A stretch of 48,411 bases of DNA from Candidatus Saccharimonadota bacterium (GTDB lineage Bacteria > Patescibacteriota > Saccharimonadia > Saccharimonadales > UBA4665): assembly GCA_025928155.1 (NCBI GenBank), contig JAICKC010000012.1:1-48411 (forward strand), read 5' to 3'. Within the stretch, counting starts at the first letter, position 1; every line of letters starts with the position of its first letter. Position numbers and translations under genes: made by a program. Below the pieces are notes generated by a model, which saw only the letters and a program-made list of their open reading frames with translations, made no database searches and was not told the origin of the DNA. Shown one piece after another: positions 1 through 7,903 of the stretch.

Positions 1-165
1 GAGTAGCTATCGTGCGGAATAGATAAGCGCTGAAAGCATATTAAGCGCGAAACTAGCCTCAAGATTAGATTTCCCTATGACCTCCCAGAAAGACGATCTG
101 GTTGATAGGCGCAAGGTGTACGCACAGTAATGTGTTTAGCCGAAGCGTACTAATAGAGGCATTGA
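1..165 (+). rRNA. rrl: 23S ribosomal RNA, 3' end (partial)
   Basis: The first ~165 bases match the conserved 3' terminal part of bacterial 23S rRNA: the GCTGAAAGCAT and AAGCGCGAAACTAGCCTCAAG segments, the CCTATGACCTCCCAG-type hairpin and the terminal GCGTACTAATAGAGGC. The 5' part lies outside the window. The 3' end near 165 is estimated from the usual end just after the TACTAATAG motif and is not exact. Confidence 0.93.
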
Positions 166-450
166 CTTTTTACGTTCTCTAGTCCGTTCACCCCCGTTGG
201 TGAGCAGGCTAGAGAAGTGCATTGACTGGTTATTGGTGTTCGCCAGAACATCGGTACGTTTGTCGCTTTACAGTCTAAGCGTGACCAACGAATACGCACA
301 ATGCGTATGGACACCGATAGTCTCGGCTCAGCAATCGTTATATAACGGGCTGGGAAGAGCAGGAGCGGTTAGGCCAAAGGCCGAATGCGAATTCATTTCG
401 CAAGCTCCGATGAGAAGCCCGCTTGCGAGTGTCTCATAGTGTAGCTCTAT
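166..450 (+). other. 23S-5S internal transcribed spacer
   Basis: No tRNA or credible gene is seen in this ~285-base spacer. It holds a strong hairpin at 175-216 (arms TTCTCTAG and CTAGAGAA with an inner TTCACC/GGTGAG stem), probably a processing stem just after 23S. A second stem at about 414-438 (ATGAGA pairing with TCTCAT) lies just before 5S. The spacer is long for a 23S-5S gap, and the motif GCATTGACT occurs twice (about 158 and 219). Confidence 0.7.
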
Positions 451-564
451 TCGGTGCCCATAGCGAGAGGGAAACACCTGTTCCCATACCGAACACAGAA
501 GTTAAGCCTCTCAGCGGTTACAATACTTGGGGTCCACCCCTGGGAAAATAGCACGGTGCCGTAT
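451..564 (+). rRNA. rrf: 5S ribosomal RNA
   Basis: The block from TCGGTGCCCATAGCGAG to AGCACGGTGCCG has the 5S landmarks. The ends TCGGTGCC and GGTGCCG form helix I, CCCATACCGAACACAGAAG is the conserved loop B/C region, and GTTAAGCCTC followed by a helix IV/V hairpin completes the fold. It is about 114 nt, usual for 5S, and is followed within 10 nt by a terminator. The exact ends are approximate. Confidence 0.93.
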
Positions 565-570
565 TATCAA

Positions 571-599
571 AAGAACCTCCAGAAATGGAGGTTCTTTTG
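571..599 (+). terminator. Intrinsic terminator of the rRNA operon
   Basis: A perfect 10-bp stem (AAGAACCTCC / GGAGGTTCTT) with a short AGAAAT loop ends in a T-run. It lies directly after 5S. From 600 to about 702 nothing further is recognised. Confidence 0.9.
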
Positions 600-702
600 C
601 TGCTCACCAAAAATCACTGCGTAATTTAGACGATTACAAAGCAATCGTCGTACGCTTTGCGTATGTCGCCAACACCTACTCCTTAGAGCAAGCCTTTTCT
701 TC

Positions 703-1244
703 TTAGGCTAATTTCTGAAGCAACCGAGTGATGGTGGCGTAGGTGCGGGTGGTAATGGATTTACCGAACTGCCGTTCGAGATAGGCCATGAGGTCGGTCG
801 CTTTGCCGGTAATTAGTTCGACCACGCAACAGAGTGCGCCATCGACTATGGTGAGAAGCTCGAACGACTTGCCGTCGGGGTGATAGGGTAGCGGGGCAAA
901 TCGACAGGTGGGGTTTTAAAGAACGTCACCGTCAGATAAGTTTTGCCAACGTTTTCGTGCACCATACCCGCAAAAGGGTCGGCATCGGCGATTGCCTGGA
1001 GGTTAGCCTGCGAGCGGATGAGTACATCCCGCCTGAAATCGAGCAGGCGAGGCAGGGCCTCTTCGGCGACAGCCTCGAGCTGGGCCGTATCTATTATGTC
1101 GCTTTCAAATAGCACATTGCCACTGGTTAAGAAGCTGCGCACATTGGCTAGTCGCATTTGCTCAAACGCCCATTTCAGCTTCTCGCCGCGCATATTCGGA
1201 TTCTCGGGCCCAACACCGCGGATCATGGCAACGAATTTCGTCAT
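703..1244 (-). pseudogene. DUF1697 family protein, frameshifted
   Basis: Reading leftward from ATG at 1244, the product begins MTKFVAMIRGVG and continues with the DUF1697 pattern (about residues 25-45 contain NVRSFLTSGNVLFES). After FKTPPVDLP, near 893-896, the frame runs into unrelated residues and a stop at 846. The next frame carries the missing C-terminus, with PYHPDGKSFELL, then a FGKSITTRT motif and TITRLLQKLA before TAA at 703-705. The span is 542 nt; restoring one base gives an uninterrupted 180-codon gene, normal for the family. The break lies in a run of four C (coding sense) where five would restore CCC-CCG. DUF1697 has no settled function. A -10 box TATACT (1251-1256) lies 6 nt before the ATG. 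It is either a genuine pseudogene or a sequencing indel. Confidence 0.85.
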
Positions 1245-1250
1245 ATGGGC

Positions 1251-1256
1251 AGTATA
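1251..1256 (-). promoter_or_regulatory. -10 box for leaderless DUF1697 transcript
   Basis: On the minus strand TATACT is followed by only six bases (GCCCAT) and then the ATG at 1244. Transcription would start at or next to the start codon. No clear -35 hexamer is seen. Confidence 0.55.
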
Positions 1257-1283
1257 CCTAAGGAGTAAAACACAAGAAAGTTG

Positions 1284-1312
1284 TTGACGTAAGCATAATA
1301 AGGTGATATCAT
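1284..1312 (+). promoter_or_regulatory. Promoter for the KGG-repeat gene
   Basis: TTGACG (1284-1289) and TATCAT (1307-1312) are separated by exactly 17 bp. The predicted ~90-nt leader contains a possible stem pairing AAGAG with CTCTT before a T5 run at 1371-1375, and two copies of TGGAGGTGTC (1351-1360 and 1393-1402). The second copy is the ribosome-binding site. Confidence 0.6.
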
Positions 1313-1408
1313 AAGCATAATTCGAAAGGTTAAGAGGGTTTTGACATCGGTGGAGGTGTCGGAGCTCTCTTTTTCGAAGCTGAATAAAATAATGGAGGTG
1401 TCCCCAAA

Positions 1409-1630
1409 ATGGCTGGAACCAAAGCTGGCGGCGAACGCGCTGCTGCAACCAACAAGAAGAAGTACGGTAGCGACTTTTACGCAAAGATCGGTGCCAAAGG
1501 CGGTACCAACGGCCACACTGGCGGTTTTGCTGCTGGTGAAGAGGGTCGCGCCCGCGCCCGCAAGTACGGCGCTATCGGTGGCCGCATTAGTCGCCGCACC
1601 AAGAAGTCTGACCTCGACCTGGCTGCTTAG
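1409..1630 (+). CDS. KGG-motif small stress-type protein
   Basis: A 73-residue basic, glycine-rich protein with tandem KGG-type motifs (IGAKGGTNGHTGGFAAG, then KYGAIGGRISRR). It resembles the stress-induced KGG repeat family (YciG/GsiB-like, Pfam KGG). Members are small, hydrophilic proteins linked to general stress and desiccation, with no known enzymatic activity. A strong GGAGGTG ribosome-binding site lies 8 nt before the ATG, and its own promoter and terminator make it a single-gene unit. An alternative start at 1341 in another frame was rejected because it lacks a ribosome-binding site and family similarity. The family assignment is good; the role is inferred from the family. Confidence 0.85.
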   Translation: MAGTKAGGERAAATNKKKYGSDFYAKIGAKGGTNGHTGGFAAGEEGRARARKYGAIGGRISRRTKKSDLDLAA

Positions 1631-1650
1631 TTAGATTGGCGAAGACTGCG

Positions 1651-1682
1651 AGAAAGAACCTTTTCGGAGGTTCTTTCTTTTT
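1651..1682 (+). terminator. Intrinsic terminator after KGG gene
   Basis: AGAAAGAACC pairs with GGTTCTTTCT around a TTTTCGGA loop and ends in a T-run. It lies about 20 nt after the stop codon. Confidence 0.88.
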
Positions 1683-1706
1683 ACCTCTTAGTCTAATAAT
1701 AAAACG

Positions 1707-1712
1707 TATAAT
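1707..1712 (+). promoter_or_regulatory. -10 box TATAAT before NADAR gene
   Basis: A consensus TATAAT lies 37 nt before the ATG at 1750. The ATG at 1711 overlaps this hexamer and would be upstream of the transcription start, which argues against it as the start codon. Confidence 0.5.
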
Positions 1713-1749
1713 GGAGGCGCCAAGACAATCGTGTGATCCGTTGCTTGCT

Positions 1750-2228
1750 ATGTCAGAAGAAGTTGCAGCGTTTTATCCCCGTGAGTACTATCCATTCGAC
1801 AACTTTGCCGCGTTTCAGGTGGAGTGGCGTGCATGGCTGTGGGCTACAGCCGAACATGCCTATCAGGCGGCACATTTCTTCGACACCTCACCGGAGTCGA
1901 GCGAATTTACACGGCGCTTTCACCGCACGACGCCTACAAACTGGCTAATGCCCACGAAGCCCAGGAAGATCCGTATTGGGCCGATAAAAAATTAGGAATC
2001 ATGGAAGAGATCATTCGCGCAAAAGTCTCACAGCATTACTACGTTCAGCAGCAACTTCTCGAAAGCGGAGACTCAAAAATTATAGAGGACTCACCGAAAG
2101 ATAGCTTCTGGGGCTGGGGTCCAGATCGCCAGGGTCGCAATGAGCTGGGAAAAATCTGGATGAAGCTGCGTAATGAACTGCGTCTGGGCGAGATAGCCCT
2201 GCTTGCGGAACCGTCCTACGAAACCTAG
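1750..2228 (+). pseudogene. NADAR (YbiA-like) protein, frameshifted
   Basis: From ATG 1750 the reading frame gives MSEEVAAFYPREYYPFDNF and then WLWATAEHAYQAAHF, the conserved N-terminal half of the NADAR family (ADP-ribose-derivative N-glycosidases). After DTSPE (GAG at 1894-1896) the frame changes. The second half, VERIYTALSPHDAYKLAN and later PKDSFWGWGPDRQGRN, lies in the next frame and ends at TAG 2226-2228. The span is 479 nt; one inserted base gives 159 codons, the usual family length. Reading GAGGTCGAG in place of GAGTCGAG would repair it, so a single G is missing. Known NADAR proteins remove ADP-ribose-like groups or toxic riboflavin-pathway intermediates. It is convergent with, and overlaps by 3 nt, the next minus-strand gene. 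Confidence 0.85.
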
Positions 2229-2446
2229 CGTTGTTCGCGGTAGATGGTGAAGTAGTAGTATCCGGCCGTAAAAAGGCTAAAAATTATAAAGAAAACGATC
2301 CAGTGATTTTTTGCGACCGGTGGCCAACGGAAACCCACTGGCTCCGTGCTCGGGATGTCATCGTTATGCAGCATGTCGTTGAGCATCCATGCCCAAAAGG
2401 CGACGATGGAAAGACTAATAATGAGCGGAATAAGTACAACTAACAT
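2225..2446 (-). CDS. Small two-TM membrane protein, PLDc_N-like
   Basis: 73 residues with two hydrophobic helices, about residues 2-22 and 48-67, separated by a polar loop containing WMLNDMLHNDDIP. The layout (helix, W-x-x-D loop, K-x-x-W-I-V-x-F helix, short basic tail) resembles the phospholipase D-nuclease N-terminal (PLDc_N) family of small membrane proteins. The similarity is visual only and no catalytic residues exist. A TAAAAT box at 2453-2458 stands 6 nt before the ATG, so the mRNA may be leaderless, with its promoter lying in the 3' end of the upstream gene. Confidence 0.6.
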   Translation of the reverse strand: MLVVLIPLIISLSIVAFWAWMLNDMLHNDDIPSTEPVGFRWPPVAKNHWIVFFIIFSLFTAGYYYFTIYREQR

Positions 2447-2455
2447 ACGTCTATT

Positions 2456-2950
2456 TTACACTGTCTGCAGGCGATAGGGACGACACAGGCGCGATCTTGT
2501 CACTTGCCACTCGGCACCACAGTTAAAGCAGTGGTAGCAGCGCGGCGAGGCCTGCAGGCTGCGTGCGAAACAGGTGGGGCAGGTGGCGCGCAGGTGTAGC
2601 CAATCGCGGTAGGTGTCCAGGCAGTCTTGTATGTAGTCATCGTCAATCATCAGGCTGTAGTTTTCGGCAAGCGCGCGAGCCTTTTCCCAAGCAGTGGCTT
2701 CGATCTGAAGTAGCTCAATATCGTGGTGGTAGTCAGTATGGTCGAGCAGGGCATGGCCTAACTCGTGCAGCAGCGCCCAGGTGCCACGCTCCGTGCTGGC
2801 CGACCTTTTGAACGAGACGTACTTGGTGCTGGCATGCCACGCGAACCGTGTACCTTCCACGAACGAAAAGTCTGGATAGTCGACAGTGATGTGACTGAGG
2901 AGTGTGTCTAAGGTAGTGACTGTGCTGTTTGGCGTGGGGGTTTTAGGCAT
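2456..2950 (-). CDS. Zn metallopeptidase, ImmA/IrrE-like, with Zn ribbon
   Basis: 164 residues. The central motif LLHELGHALLDH (about residues 65-76) is an HExxH gluzincin-type zinc site. Downstream IEATAWEKARAL supplies a possible third ligand in the ExEAxxxA arrangement of ImmA/IrrE-type peptidases. The C-terminal ~45 residues carry two CxxC pairs (CPTC and CFNC), a probable zinc ribbon. There is no signal peptide or membrane helix, so it should be cytoplasmic. Its start overlaps the end of the ROK gene by 8 nt, so the two are probably co-transcribed. ImmA/IrrE peptidases usually cleave a repressor; no partner HTH gene is adjacent, so the substrate is unknown. Confidence 0.7.
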   Translation of the reverse strand: MPKTPTPNSTVTTLDTLLSHITVDYPDFSFVEGTRFAWHASTKYVSFKRSASTERGTWALLHELGHALLDHTDYHHDIELLQIEATAWEKARALAENYSLMIDDDYIQDCLDTYRDWLHLRATCPTCFARSLQASPRCYHCFNCGAEWQVTRSRLCRPYRLQTV

Positions 2951-3755
2951 ATACGCTCCGCGCTAAATCGTAACAGCCATACACCACGGCCTCCTCGGGG
3001 CGTTGCGCCTTGAGGATACGTGGTATGGGTACCATTGGCGACGCATATTTCTCAAGCTCTTCGACTAGCAGGCCGTGGAACTTGTCCAGGTAGTGGCCCA
3101 TACCGCCGCCGATTACCACGACATCGGGTTCGGTTACGGCGAGCAGGTCTATAAAACCGACGCCCAAGTCTTTCACGATGGCCTTCCAGGTCTTTTTGTC
3201 GTTGATATCGGAGGCTTTGCGGCCGTAGCGTTTATAAATGGCTCTGCCGCTGGCGAAGCTTTCCCATTTTACAACTTTATCACCGCGCTGAAGCATTATC
3301 TGACCGCCTTCGCTGTCGGCCATGGCAGGGTCGATTTTCTGATCAACAATAAAGCCGGTACCGATTCCGGTGCTGATAGTGACGTACAGCACTTTCTGAT
3401 GATGTTCTTTTAACAACATTGCTTCGCTCAGACCTGCCAGATTGGCGTCGTTTTCGATGAGCATAGGACAGCCGGCCAGCCACTCAACGTCGTGCTGCAG
3501 CGGCACGTTTTTCCAGTGTAAATTGCCGCCTTGCTCAAACCGGCCGCGCTTCCGGTCAATGGTGCCCGGTGCAGCCACGCAGCCAGCCCGAAAGTCTTCT
3601 ATAGGCATCTCATCGCGTAGCGTGTGCTTGAGTTGCTGCAGGAACTCGTCGTAATCTTTTGGCGTTTCAAAGCGTAGCGAAACCAGTATTTCACCGTGTT
3701 CATTCAGCGCCGCAACTAATGTCTTCGTCCCCCCAATATCGATGCCCAAATACAT
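2943..3755 (-). CDS. ROK-family sugar kinase-like protein
   Basis: 270 residues with the ROK/ASKHA fold. The N-terminus MYLGIDIGGTKT is the phosphate-1 loop. ENDANLAGLSEA (about 113-124) carries the catalytic Asp region, ISTGIGTGFIVD is phosphate-2, and VVIGGGMGHYLD is the adenosine motif near the C-terminus. The usual ROK zinc motif (CxCGxxGCxE) and the E-x-G-H element are absent; the equivalent place reads SEGGQIML, with Gln for His. It would be a zinc-free ROK glucokinase or N-acetylhexosamine kinase, and the substrate cannot be told. TACACT at 3762-3767 lies 6 nt before the ATG, suggesting a leaderless mRNA; GGAGG is too close to the ATG to act as a ribosome-binding site. Confidence 0.85.
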   Translation of the reverse strand: MYLGIDIGGTKTLVAALNEHGEILVSLRFETPKDYDEFLQQLKHTLRDEMPIEDFRAGCVAAPGTIDRKRGRFEQGGNLHWKNVPLQHDVEWLAGCPMLIENDANLAGLSEAMLLKEHHQKVLYVTISTGIGTGFIVDQKIDPAMADSEGGQIMLQRGDKVVKWESFASGRAIYKRYGRKASDINDKKTWKAIVKDLGVGFIDLLAVTEPDVVVIGGGMGHYLDKFHGLLVEELEKYASPMVPIPRILKAQRPEEAVVYGCYDLARSVYA

Positions 3756-3802
3756 GCCTCCAGTGTACCACAGAGCCTACGCCGGCTAGCGGGCGCAGGA
3801 AT

Positions 3803-4269
3803 CTATCGTCCGCTTGACGATGGTTTGTCGTATTCAAAAGTTGCAAAGATAGTGCCTCGCTCTTCGTCGAGTATATGGTCTAGGACTTCTCGGACGGACG
3901 GGAAGAGTTCTTCGGCACGTAACTCATCCGCGTTTAAGAATACCAGCGCGCCTTCGGCATAATCGGCTGAGAAGTGAAAAATCAGCCAGTTGTACGACTC
4001 GCCCGCCTGGGATCGATTTCTAGCAAGACGGCTTCTAAATGTACAATCTTGATAGTCAGCCCCATTTCCTCTTTCGCCTCTCGGGCGGCTGTAAACGGGT
4101 TTTCTCCAAAGTCCACCTTGCCGCCTATCGGATGTACCACGTTGGGCGCGTACTTTTTAAGCGACGAGCGGCGTAGCAGAAGGTATCTGCCGTCTTTGCG
4201 GATAAAAACGTTAGCGCAGATAACTTGTTCGTGAATATCGGGAGCATTGTGTAATAGCCATGCGTGCAC
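3803..4269 (-). pseudogene. NUDIX hydrolase, frameshifted
   Basis: From GTG 4269 (AGAGGCGG ribosome-binding site 8 nt upstream) the product runs through VHPIGGKVDFGENPF and AAREAKEEMGL, the Nudix box. The x7 segment between the first Glu and REAKEE has only six residues, one short of GX5EX7REUXEEXGU. After LLEIDPRR the frame hits a stop at 3982. The next frame continues as GESYNWLIFHFSADY, then LFPSVREVLDHILDEE, to a stop at 3803-3805. The span is 467 nt; one extra G in the GGG run at 4002-4004 (coding sense) restores a 155-codon gene. Nudix enzymes hydrolyse nucleoside-diphosphate derivatives; the substrate is unknown. It may be inactive from both the frameshift and the short box. Confidence 0.8.
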
Positions 4270-4280
4270 GATACCGCCTC

Positions 4281-4309
4281 TTTACCGGAAGCGAAAAAAC
4301 AGATATAAT
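4281..4309 (+). promoter_or_regulatory. rpsA promoter
   Basis: TTTACC (4281-4286), 17-bp spacer, TATAAT (4304-4309). It predicts an ~80-nt leader before rpsA. It overlaps the start region of the divergent NUDIX gene. Confidence 0.7.
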
Positions 4310-4398
4310 GATAAGTAATCTTATGGGCGTTTGAAGGAGTGCTGGTGACAGTGCCCTGAGGCCTACAGGAAATACACTACGAAAGGGGCATTTAGAAC

Positions 4399-5460
4399 AT
4401 GCCAAAATCATCACTAACAATGGACGAACTGCTGGCTGGCAGCGACGTCAAACAACTCGAAACGGGAGACGTTGTCGAGGGAAGTATCAGTGGCGTGCGC
4501 AAGCACCAGGTCTGGATTGACCTCGGGCCGCGTGGCGTCGGCGTGGTTATGCGCCGCGAGGTTGGCCACGGCCAGCAACTCGAAGAGGGGCAGACGGTAA
4601 CGGTCAGCGTTATCGATCCGGAAATGGACGAGGGTTACGCGTTGCTCAGTATGCGGCGCGCCGCCAAAGACCGCGGCTGGGACGAAGTCCAGCGCATTTT
4701 TGACGCTGGAGAGATCGTGGAAATCAGCCCCTATGACGCGAATCGTGGCGGTTTGCTCGTGGAGCTGGAAGGCATCCGTGGCTTCCTGCCGGTGAGCCAA
4801 CTGGCTGCGGGCCACTACCCGCGTGTCAGTGGTGCCGACAAGGACGAAATCTTACAGAAGCTGAATCAGCTGACCGGCAAGCCGATCCGTGTTCGCGTAC
4901 TGGATGTTAGCCGCAAGGACAACAAGCTGATCTTTAGCGAGAAGGAAGCTGTCAAGGACGATATGGCCGCCCGCTTTGCCGAGCTGAAAGTCGGCGATAT
5001 GGTGGAGGGCGTCGTAACCGGCGTAATCGACTTTGGTGCATTCGTGAACGTTGATGGCATCGAGGGCCTGATTCACATCAGCGAAATTAGCTGGGAGCGC
5101 GTCGAAAATCCGCGTGACTACGTCAAGGTCGGCGAGACCGTCAAAGCGAAGATCATCGCCATCGACAAAGACCGCCTTTCCTTAAGCTTAAAGCAAATGA
5201 GCGAAGACCCGTGGCTTAAAGAGGTCAAGGTGTTCAGCAAGGGCGACATTGTGGAGGGTAAAATTACCCGCATTACGCCGTTTGGTGCCTTTGTGCAGCT
5301 AAGCCCAAGCGTGGAAGCGCTAGTGCATGTCAGCGAAATGGGTGATGACGACCACATCGACCCCGAAAAGATTTTCCAGCTCAACGAGAAGAAGAAGTTC
5401 AAGGTGCTTGACATCGACACCGAGGCACGTAAAATCTCGCTGAGCCTCAAGCAAAAATAA
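4399..5460 (+). CDS. rpsA: 30S ribosomal protein S1 (four S1 domains)
   Basis: 353 residues made of four S1 RNA-binding domains: about 22-90, 105-182, 197-266 and 281-352. The third and fourth are the most canonical, with GVVTGVIDFGAFVNVDGIEG and GKITRITPFGAFVQL, each followed by a HISE/HVSE motif. S1 binds mRNA and helps the 30S subunit load it. E. coli S1 has six domains, so this is a shortened form, as in many Gram-positive and CPR bacteria. The start follows GAAAGGGG, about 12 nt upstream. infB follows 51 nt later on the same strand, probably co-transcribed. Confidence 0.93.
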   Translation: MPKSSLTMDELLAGSDVKQLETGDVVEGSISGVRKHQVWIDLGPRGVGVVMRREVGHGQQLEEGQTVTVSVIDPEMDEGYALLSMRRAAKDRGWDEVQRIFDAGEIVEISPYDANRGGLLVELEGIRGFLPVSQLAAGHYPRVSGADKDEILQKLNQLTGKPIRVRVLDVSRKDNKLIFSEKEAVKDDMAARFAELKVGDMVEGVVTGVIDFGAFVNVDGIEGLIHISEISWERVENPRDYVKVGETVKAKIIAIDKDRLSLSLKQMSEDPWLKEVKVFSKGDIVEGKITRITPFGAFVQLSPSVEALVHVSEMGDDDHIDPEKIFQLNEKKKFKVLDIDTEARKISLSLKQK

Positions 5461-5511
5461 TAATGCTGTAACCATCAGCTTAGCCGACCAGGCAGAAAGG
5501 AGGGGCGACGA

Positions 5512-7272
5512 ATGGCAACGACAATCCAAATCGAAGACAACGTTACCGTCGGCTCCCTAGCCGAGCAGCTTAAACTGCCGGTGACCCGCCTCATCGGCGA
5601 GCTGATGAAAAACGGTATTATGGCCACGATTAACGAGCGGCTCGATTTTGAAACGGCGCAGATTATTGTGGGCGAACTAGGTCTCGACATTGAGCTGGAG
5701 CATAAGAAGGTCAGTGCTGAGCCAGTGAAGCGCGAAAAACCAGTGGCTGGCGCCAACGCCGCGCAGCGTCCGCCGGTTATTGCGGTGATGGGCCACGTCG
5801 ACCACGGCAAGACGAGCCTGCTTGATGCCATCCGCGGCGCGCAAGTTGCTAAGGGCGAAGCCGGCGGCATTACGCAGCACATCAGCGCCTATCAAGTTGA
5901 GCATAACGATCGTATGATTACTTTCCTCGATACGCCGGGACACGAAGCGTTCGCGGCAATCCGCGAGCACGGTGCGCATCTGACAGACATCGTGATTATT
6001 GTCGTTGCGGCAGACGATGGGGTGAAGCCGCAAACCATCGAGGCGATTCGCTACGCACGCAATGCTGGTGCCCGCATTGTAGTGGCTATCAATAAAGTCG
6101 ACAAGGAGGGCGCCAACGAAGCGCTCGTCAAACAGCAGCTGGCTGAACAAAACCTGCTGGTGGAAGAGTGGGGCGGCGACATCGTGGCTCTGCCAGTTTC
6201 CGCCAAGACTAAACAGGGGGTTTCGGCACTGCTCGATATGATTCTGCTCGTGGCTGACGTGGAAGACCTGAAGGCTGACGTGGACGTACCCGCGCGCGGG
6301 TTGATCATTGAAGCGCACGTGGAGACCGGCCGTGGGCCGATTGCGCACGCCTTGATCGAAGAGGGAACTTTGAAGCCCGGCCAGTTCGTGGTGGCCGGCG
6401 GCGCGTACGCCAAGGTCCGCAACCTGGAAGACACGGCCGGCAAGGCGATCAAGCAAGCTGGGCCGAGTACGCCGGTGGTTATCAGCGGTTTTAAAACTCT
6501 GCCGGAGTTTGGTGACGAGTTTATGGTACTGGCGGGCGAAAAGGAAGCGCGTACGAAAGCTGCCGCTGTGGCGGTCGAGCGTGCGAGCGGAGCGGCTCGG
6601 GGTGATATGAGCAGCAGCGAGTTGCTACGCATCATTTCTCGTTCTGACAAGTTACAGGAACTGCCGATTATTATTAAAGCGGATGTGCAGGGCTCGCTGA
6701 CGAGCGTGGCCGACAGCCTCAAGAGTGTTGAAACCGACGAAGTTGCAGTGCGTATCGTGGGCAGCGGCGTGGGCGTGGTGAGCGAAAACGACATCCATTT
6801 GGCACACAGCGCCGGGGCAATCATCTACGGCTTCAATATCAGCGCCGCGCCGAACATTCGGCGACTAGCCAGCCGCGATCAAGTCTCCATACGACTCTAC
6901 AACGTCATATATGAGTTAATTGACGATGTTAAACTCGAGCTAAGCAAACTTTTGACGGATGAGATTGTCGAGCGTGAGATGGGTGAGCTGGAAGTGAAAG
7001 GCTTATTTAAGACGACCAAAGCGGAAGTTATCGCCGGCGGTGAAGTGAAGAAGGGTATCCTGAAGGCGCCAGCGTTGGTACGCATATATCGCGGCAAAGA
7101 CCAGGTTGGTGAAGCCGAGCTGGTGGGGCTCAAGCGCGGACCTAACGACGCGACTGACCTGGCCGAGGGCGAGCTTGGCGGTATCAATCTTAAGACCGAA
7201 GGCCGGCTGGCACTTGAGCTGGGGGACCGCGTAGAGTTCTTTACACGCGAGAGGGTGGAGAGAACCCTGTAG
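5512..7272 (+). CDS. infB: Translation initiation factor IF-2
   Basis: 586 residues. An IF2_N domain occupies about residues 3-60, and a short linker replaces the long acidic or basic N-terminal region of most IF-2s. The G domain follows with GHVDHGKT at 94-101, DTPGHE at 140-145 and NKVD at 194-197. Domains II to IV complete the protein, with the fMet-tRNA-binding C-terminal barrel ending [14 protein letters not shown]. coli IF-2 is 890 residues, so this is among the compact forms. A strong AAAGGAGG ribosome-binding site lies before the ATG. IF-2 is the GTPase that brings formyl-Met-tRNA to the 30S subunit, in keeping with fmt, def and map in the same window. Confidence 0.97.
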   Translation: MATTIQIEDNVTVGSLAEQLKLPVTRLIGELMKNGIMATINERLDFETAQIIVGELGLDIELEHKKVSAEPVKREKPVAGANAAQRPPVIAVMGHVDHGKTSLLDAIRGAQVAKGEAGGITQHISAYQVEHNDRMITFLDTPGHEAFAAIREHGAHLTDIVIIVVAADDGVKPQTIEAIRYARNAGARIVVAINKVDKEGANEALVKQQLAEQNLLVEEWGGDIVALPVSAKTKQGVSALLDMILLVADVEDLKADVDVPARGLIIEAHVETGRGPIAHALIEEGTLKPGQFVVAGGAYAKVRNLEDTAGKAIKQAGPSTPVVISGFKTLPEFGDEFMVLAGEKEARTKAAAVAVERASGAARGDMSSSELLRIISRSDKLQELPIIIKADVQGSLTSVADSLKSVETDEVAVRIVGSGVGVVSENDIHLAHSAGAIIYGFNISAAPNIRRLASRDQVSIRLYNVIYELIDDVKLELSKLLTDEIVEREMGELEVKGLFKTTKAEVIAGGEVKKGILKAPALVRIYRGKDQVGEAELVGLKRGPNDATDLAEGELGGINLKTEGRLALELGDRVEFFTRERVERTL

Positions 7273-7275
7273 TGC

Positions 7276-7281
7276 TACAAT
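7276..7281 (+). promoter_or_regulatory. -10 box for leaderless DUF5663-like transcript
   Basis: TACAAT lies 9 nt before the ATG at 7291, just after the infB stop. No Shine-Dalgarno sequence is seen between them. Confidence 0.5.
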
Positions 7282-7290
7282 AGTAGTCAT

Positions 7291-7896
7291 ATGTTGAAAC
7301 TCGATAACAATCTGCTGGATGAACTAGGGCTTGGTGGCCTTCCTGAAGAGCAAAAGCGCGCCATGCTCCAGCACATTTACGACACGCTGGAGCTACGTGT
7401 TGGCACGAACCTGGCCAACCAGATGACCGACCAGCAGCTCGACGAATTTGAGCGGTTTATCGATAGCGGAGGTGATGCTAACCAAACGCAAGCGCTGCAG
7501 TGGTTGGAAACCAATCTACCGAACTACAAGCAGGTAGTAAATGACGTGTTTGAGCAGCTCAAAGGCGAAATTAAGCAGATGGCACCACAGATTATGGCTA
7601 CCAGCGCGCCAGCGCAGCAACCTGCGCCTATGCCGTCGATGTCGGCACCGGCGCAACAGCCAGCCGCTCAGGCGATACCGCCAGTACACCAGTCAAATCC
7701 GGCCCCCCAGGCCGTCCCCCAAACTATCCCTCTGAGCCAGCCGGATAATACTAGTTGGCCGGCACCTTCTGGGCCGCCGCAGCCGGCGCCGGGCCAGCAG
7801 GAGGCGCAGGTGTACCAGTTCCCAACCCAGCAGCCGCCAGCGGGGCCGGGCAATTACCAAAACCCGCAGCACCCAGGTGGCCAGCAGGCCGCTTGA
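7291..7896 (+). CDS. DUF5663-like protein with Pro/Gln-rich tail
   Basis: 201 residues in two parts. Residues 1-95 are predicted helical, beginning MLKLDNNLLDELGLGGLPEE, and resemble the DUF5663 domain found mainly in Patescibacteria. Residues 100-201 are low complexity, rich in Pro, Gln and Ala (repeated AQQPAP-type units), and are probably disordered. There is no signal peptide or membrane helix. Function is unknown. The position between infB and a tRNA gene suggests co-expression with translation genes, though a -10 box 9 nt before the ATG could give it its own leaderless mRNA. The DUF assignment is from memory of the family pattern. Confidence 0.75.
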   Translation: MLKLDNNLLDELGLGGLPEEQKRAMLQHIYDTLELRVGTNLANQMTDQQLDEFERFIDSGGDANQTQALQWLETNLPNYKQVVNDVFEQLKGEIKQMAPQIMATSAPAQQPAPMPSMSAPAQQPAAQAIPPVHQSNPAPQAVPQTIPLSQPDNTSWPAPSGPPQPAPGQQEAQVYQFPTQQPPAGPGNYQNPQHPGGQQAA

Positions 7897-7903
7897 GGTA
7901 GAC

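Noticed and set aside
166-450. tRNA in the 23S-5S spacer
   Set aside because: No T-arm GGTTCRANYCC-like segment with matching acceptor stem was found.
1890-1900. Programmed ribosomal frameshifting as an explanation for NADAR
   Set aside because: There is no slippery heptamer, stimulatory hairpin or internal Shine-Dalgarno sequence at the shift; a one-base loss is simpler.
6051-6824. 257-codon antisense frame in infB
   Set aside because: It is a shadow of the IF-2 G-domain region, low in complexity and without a start signal.
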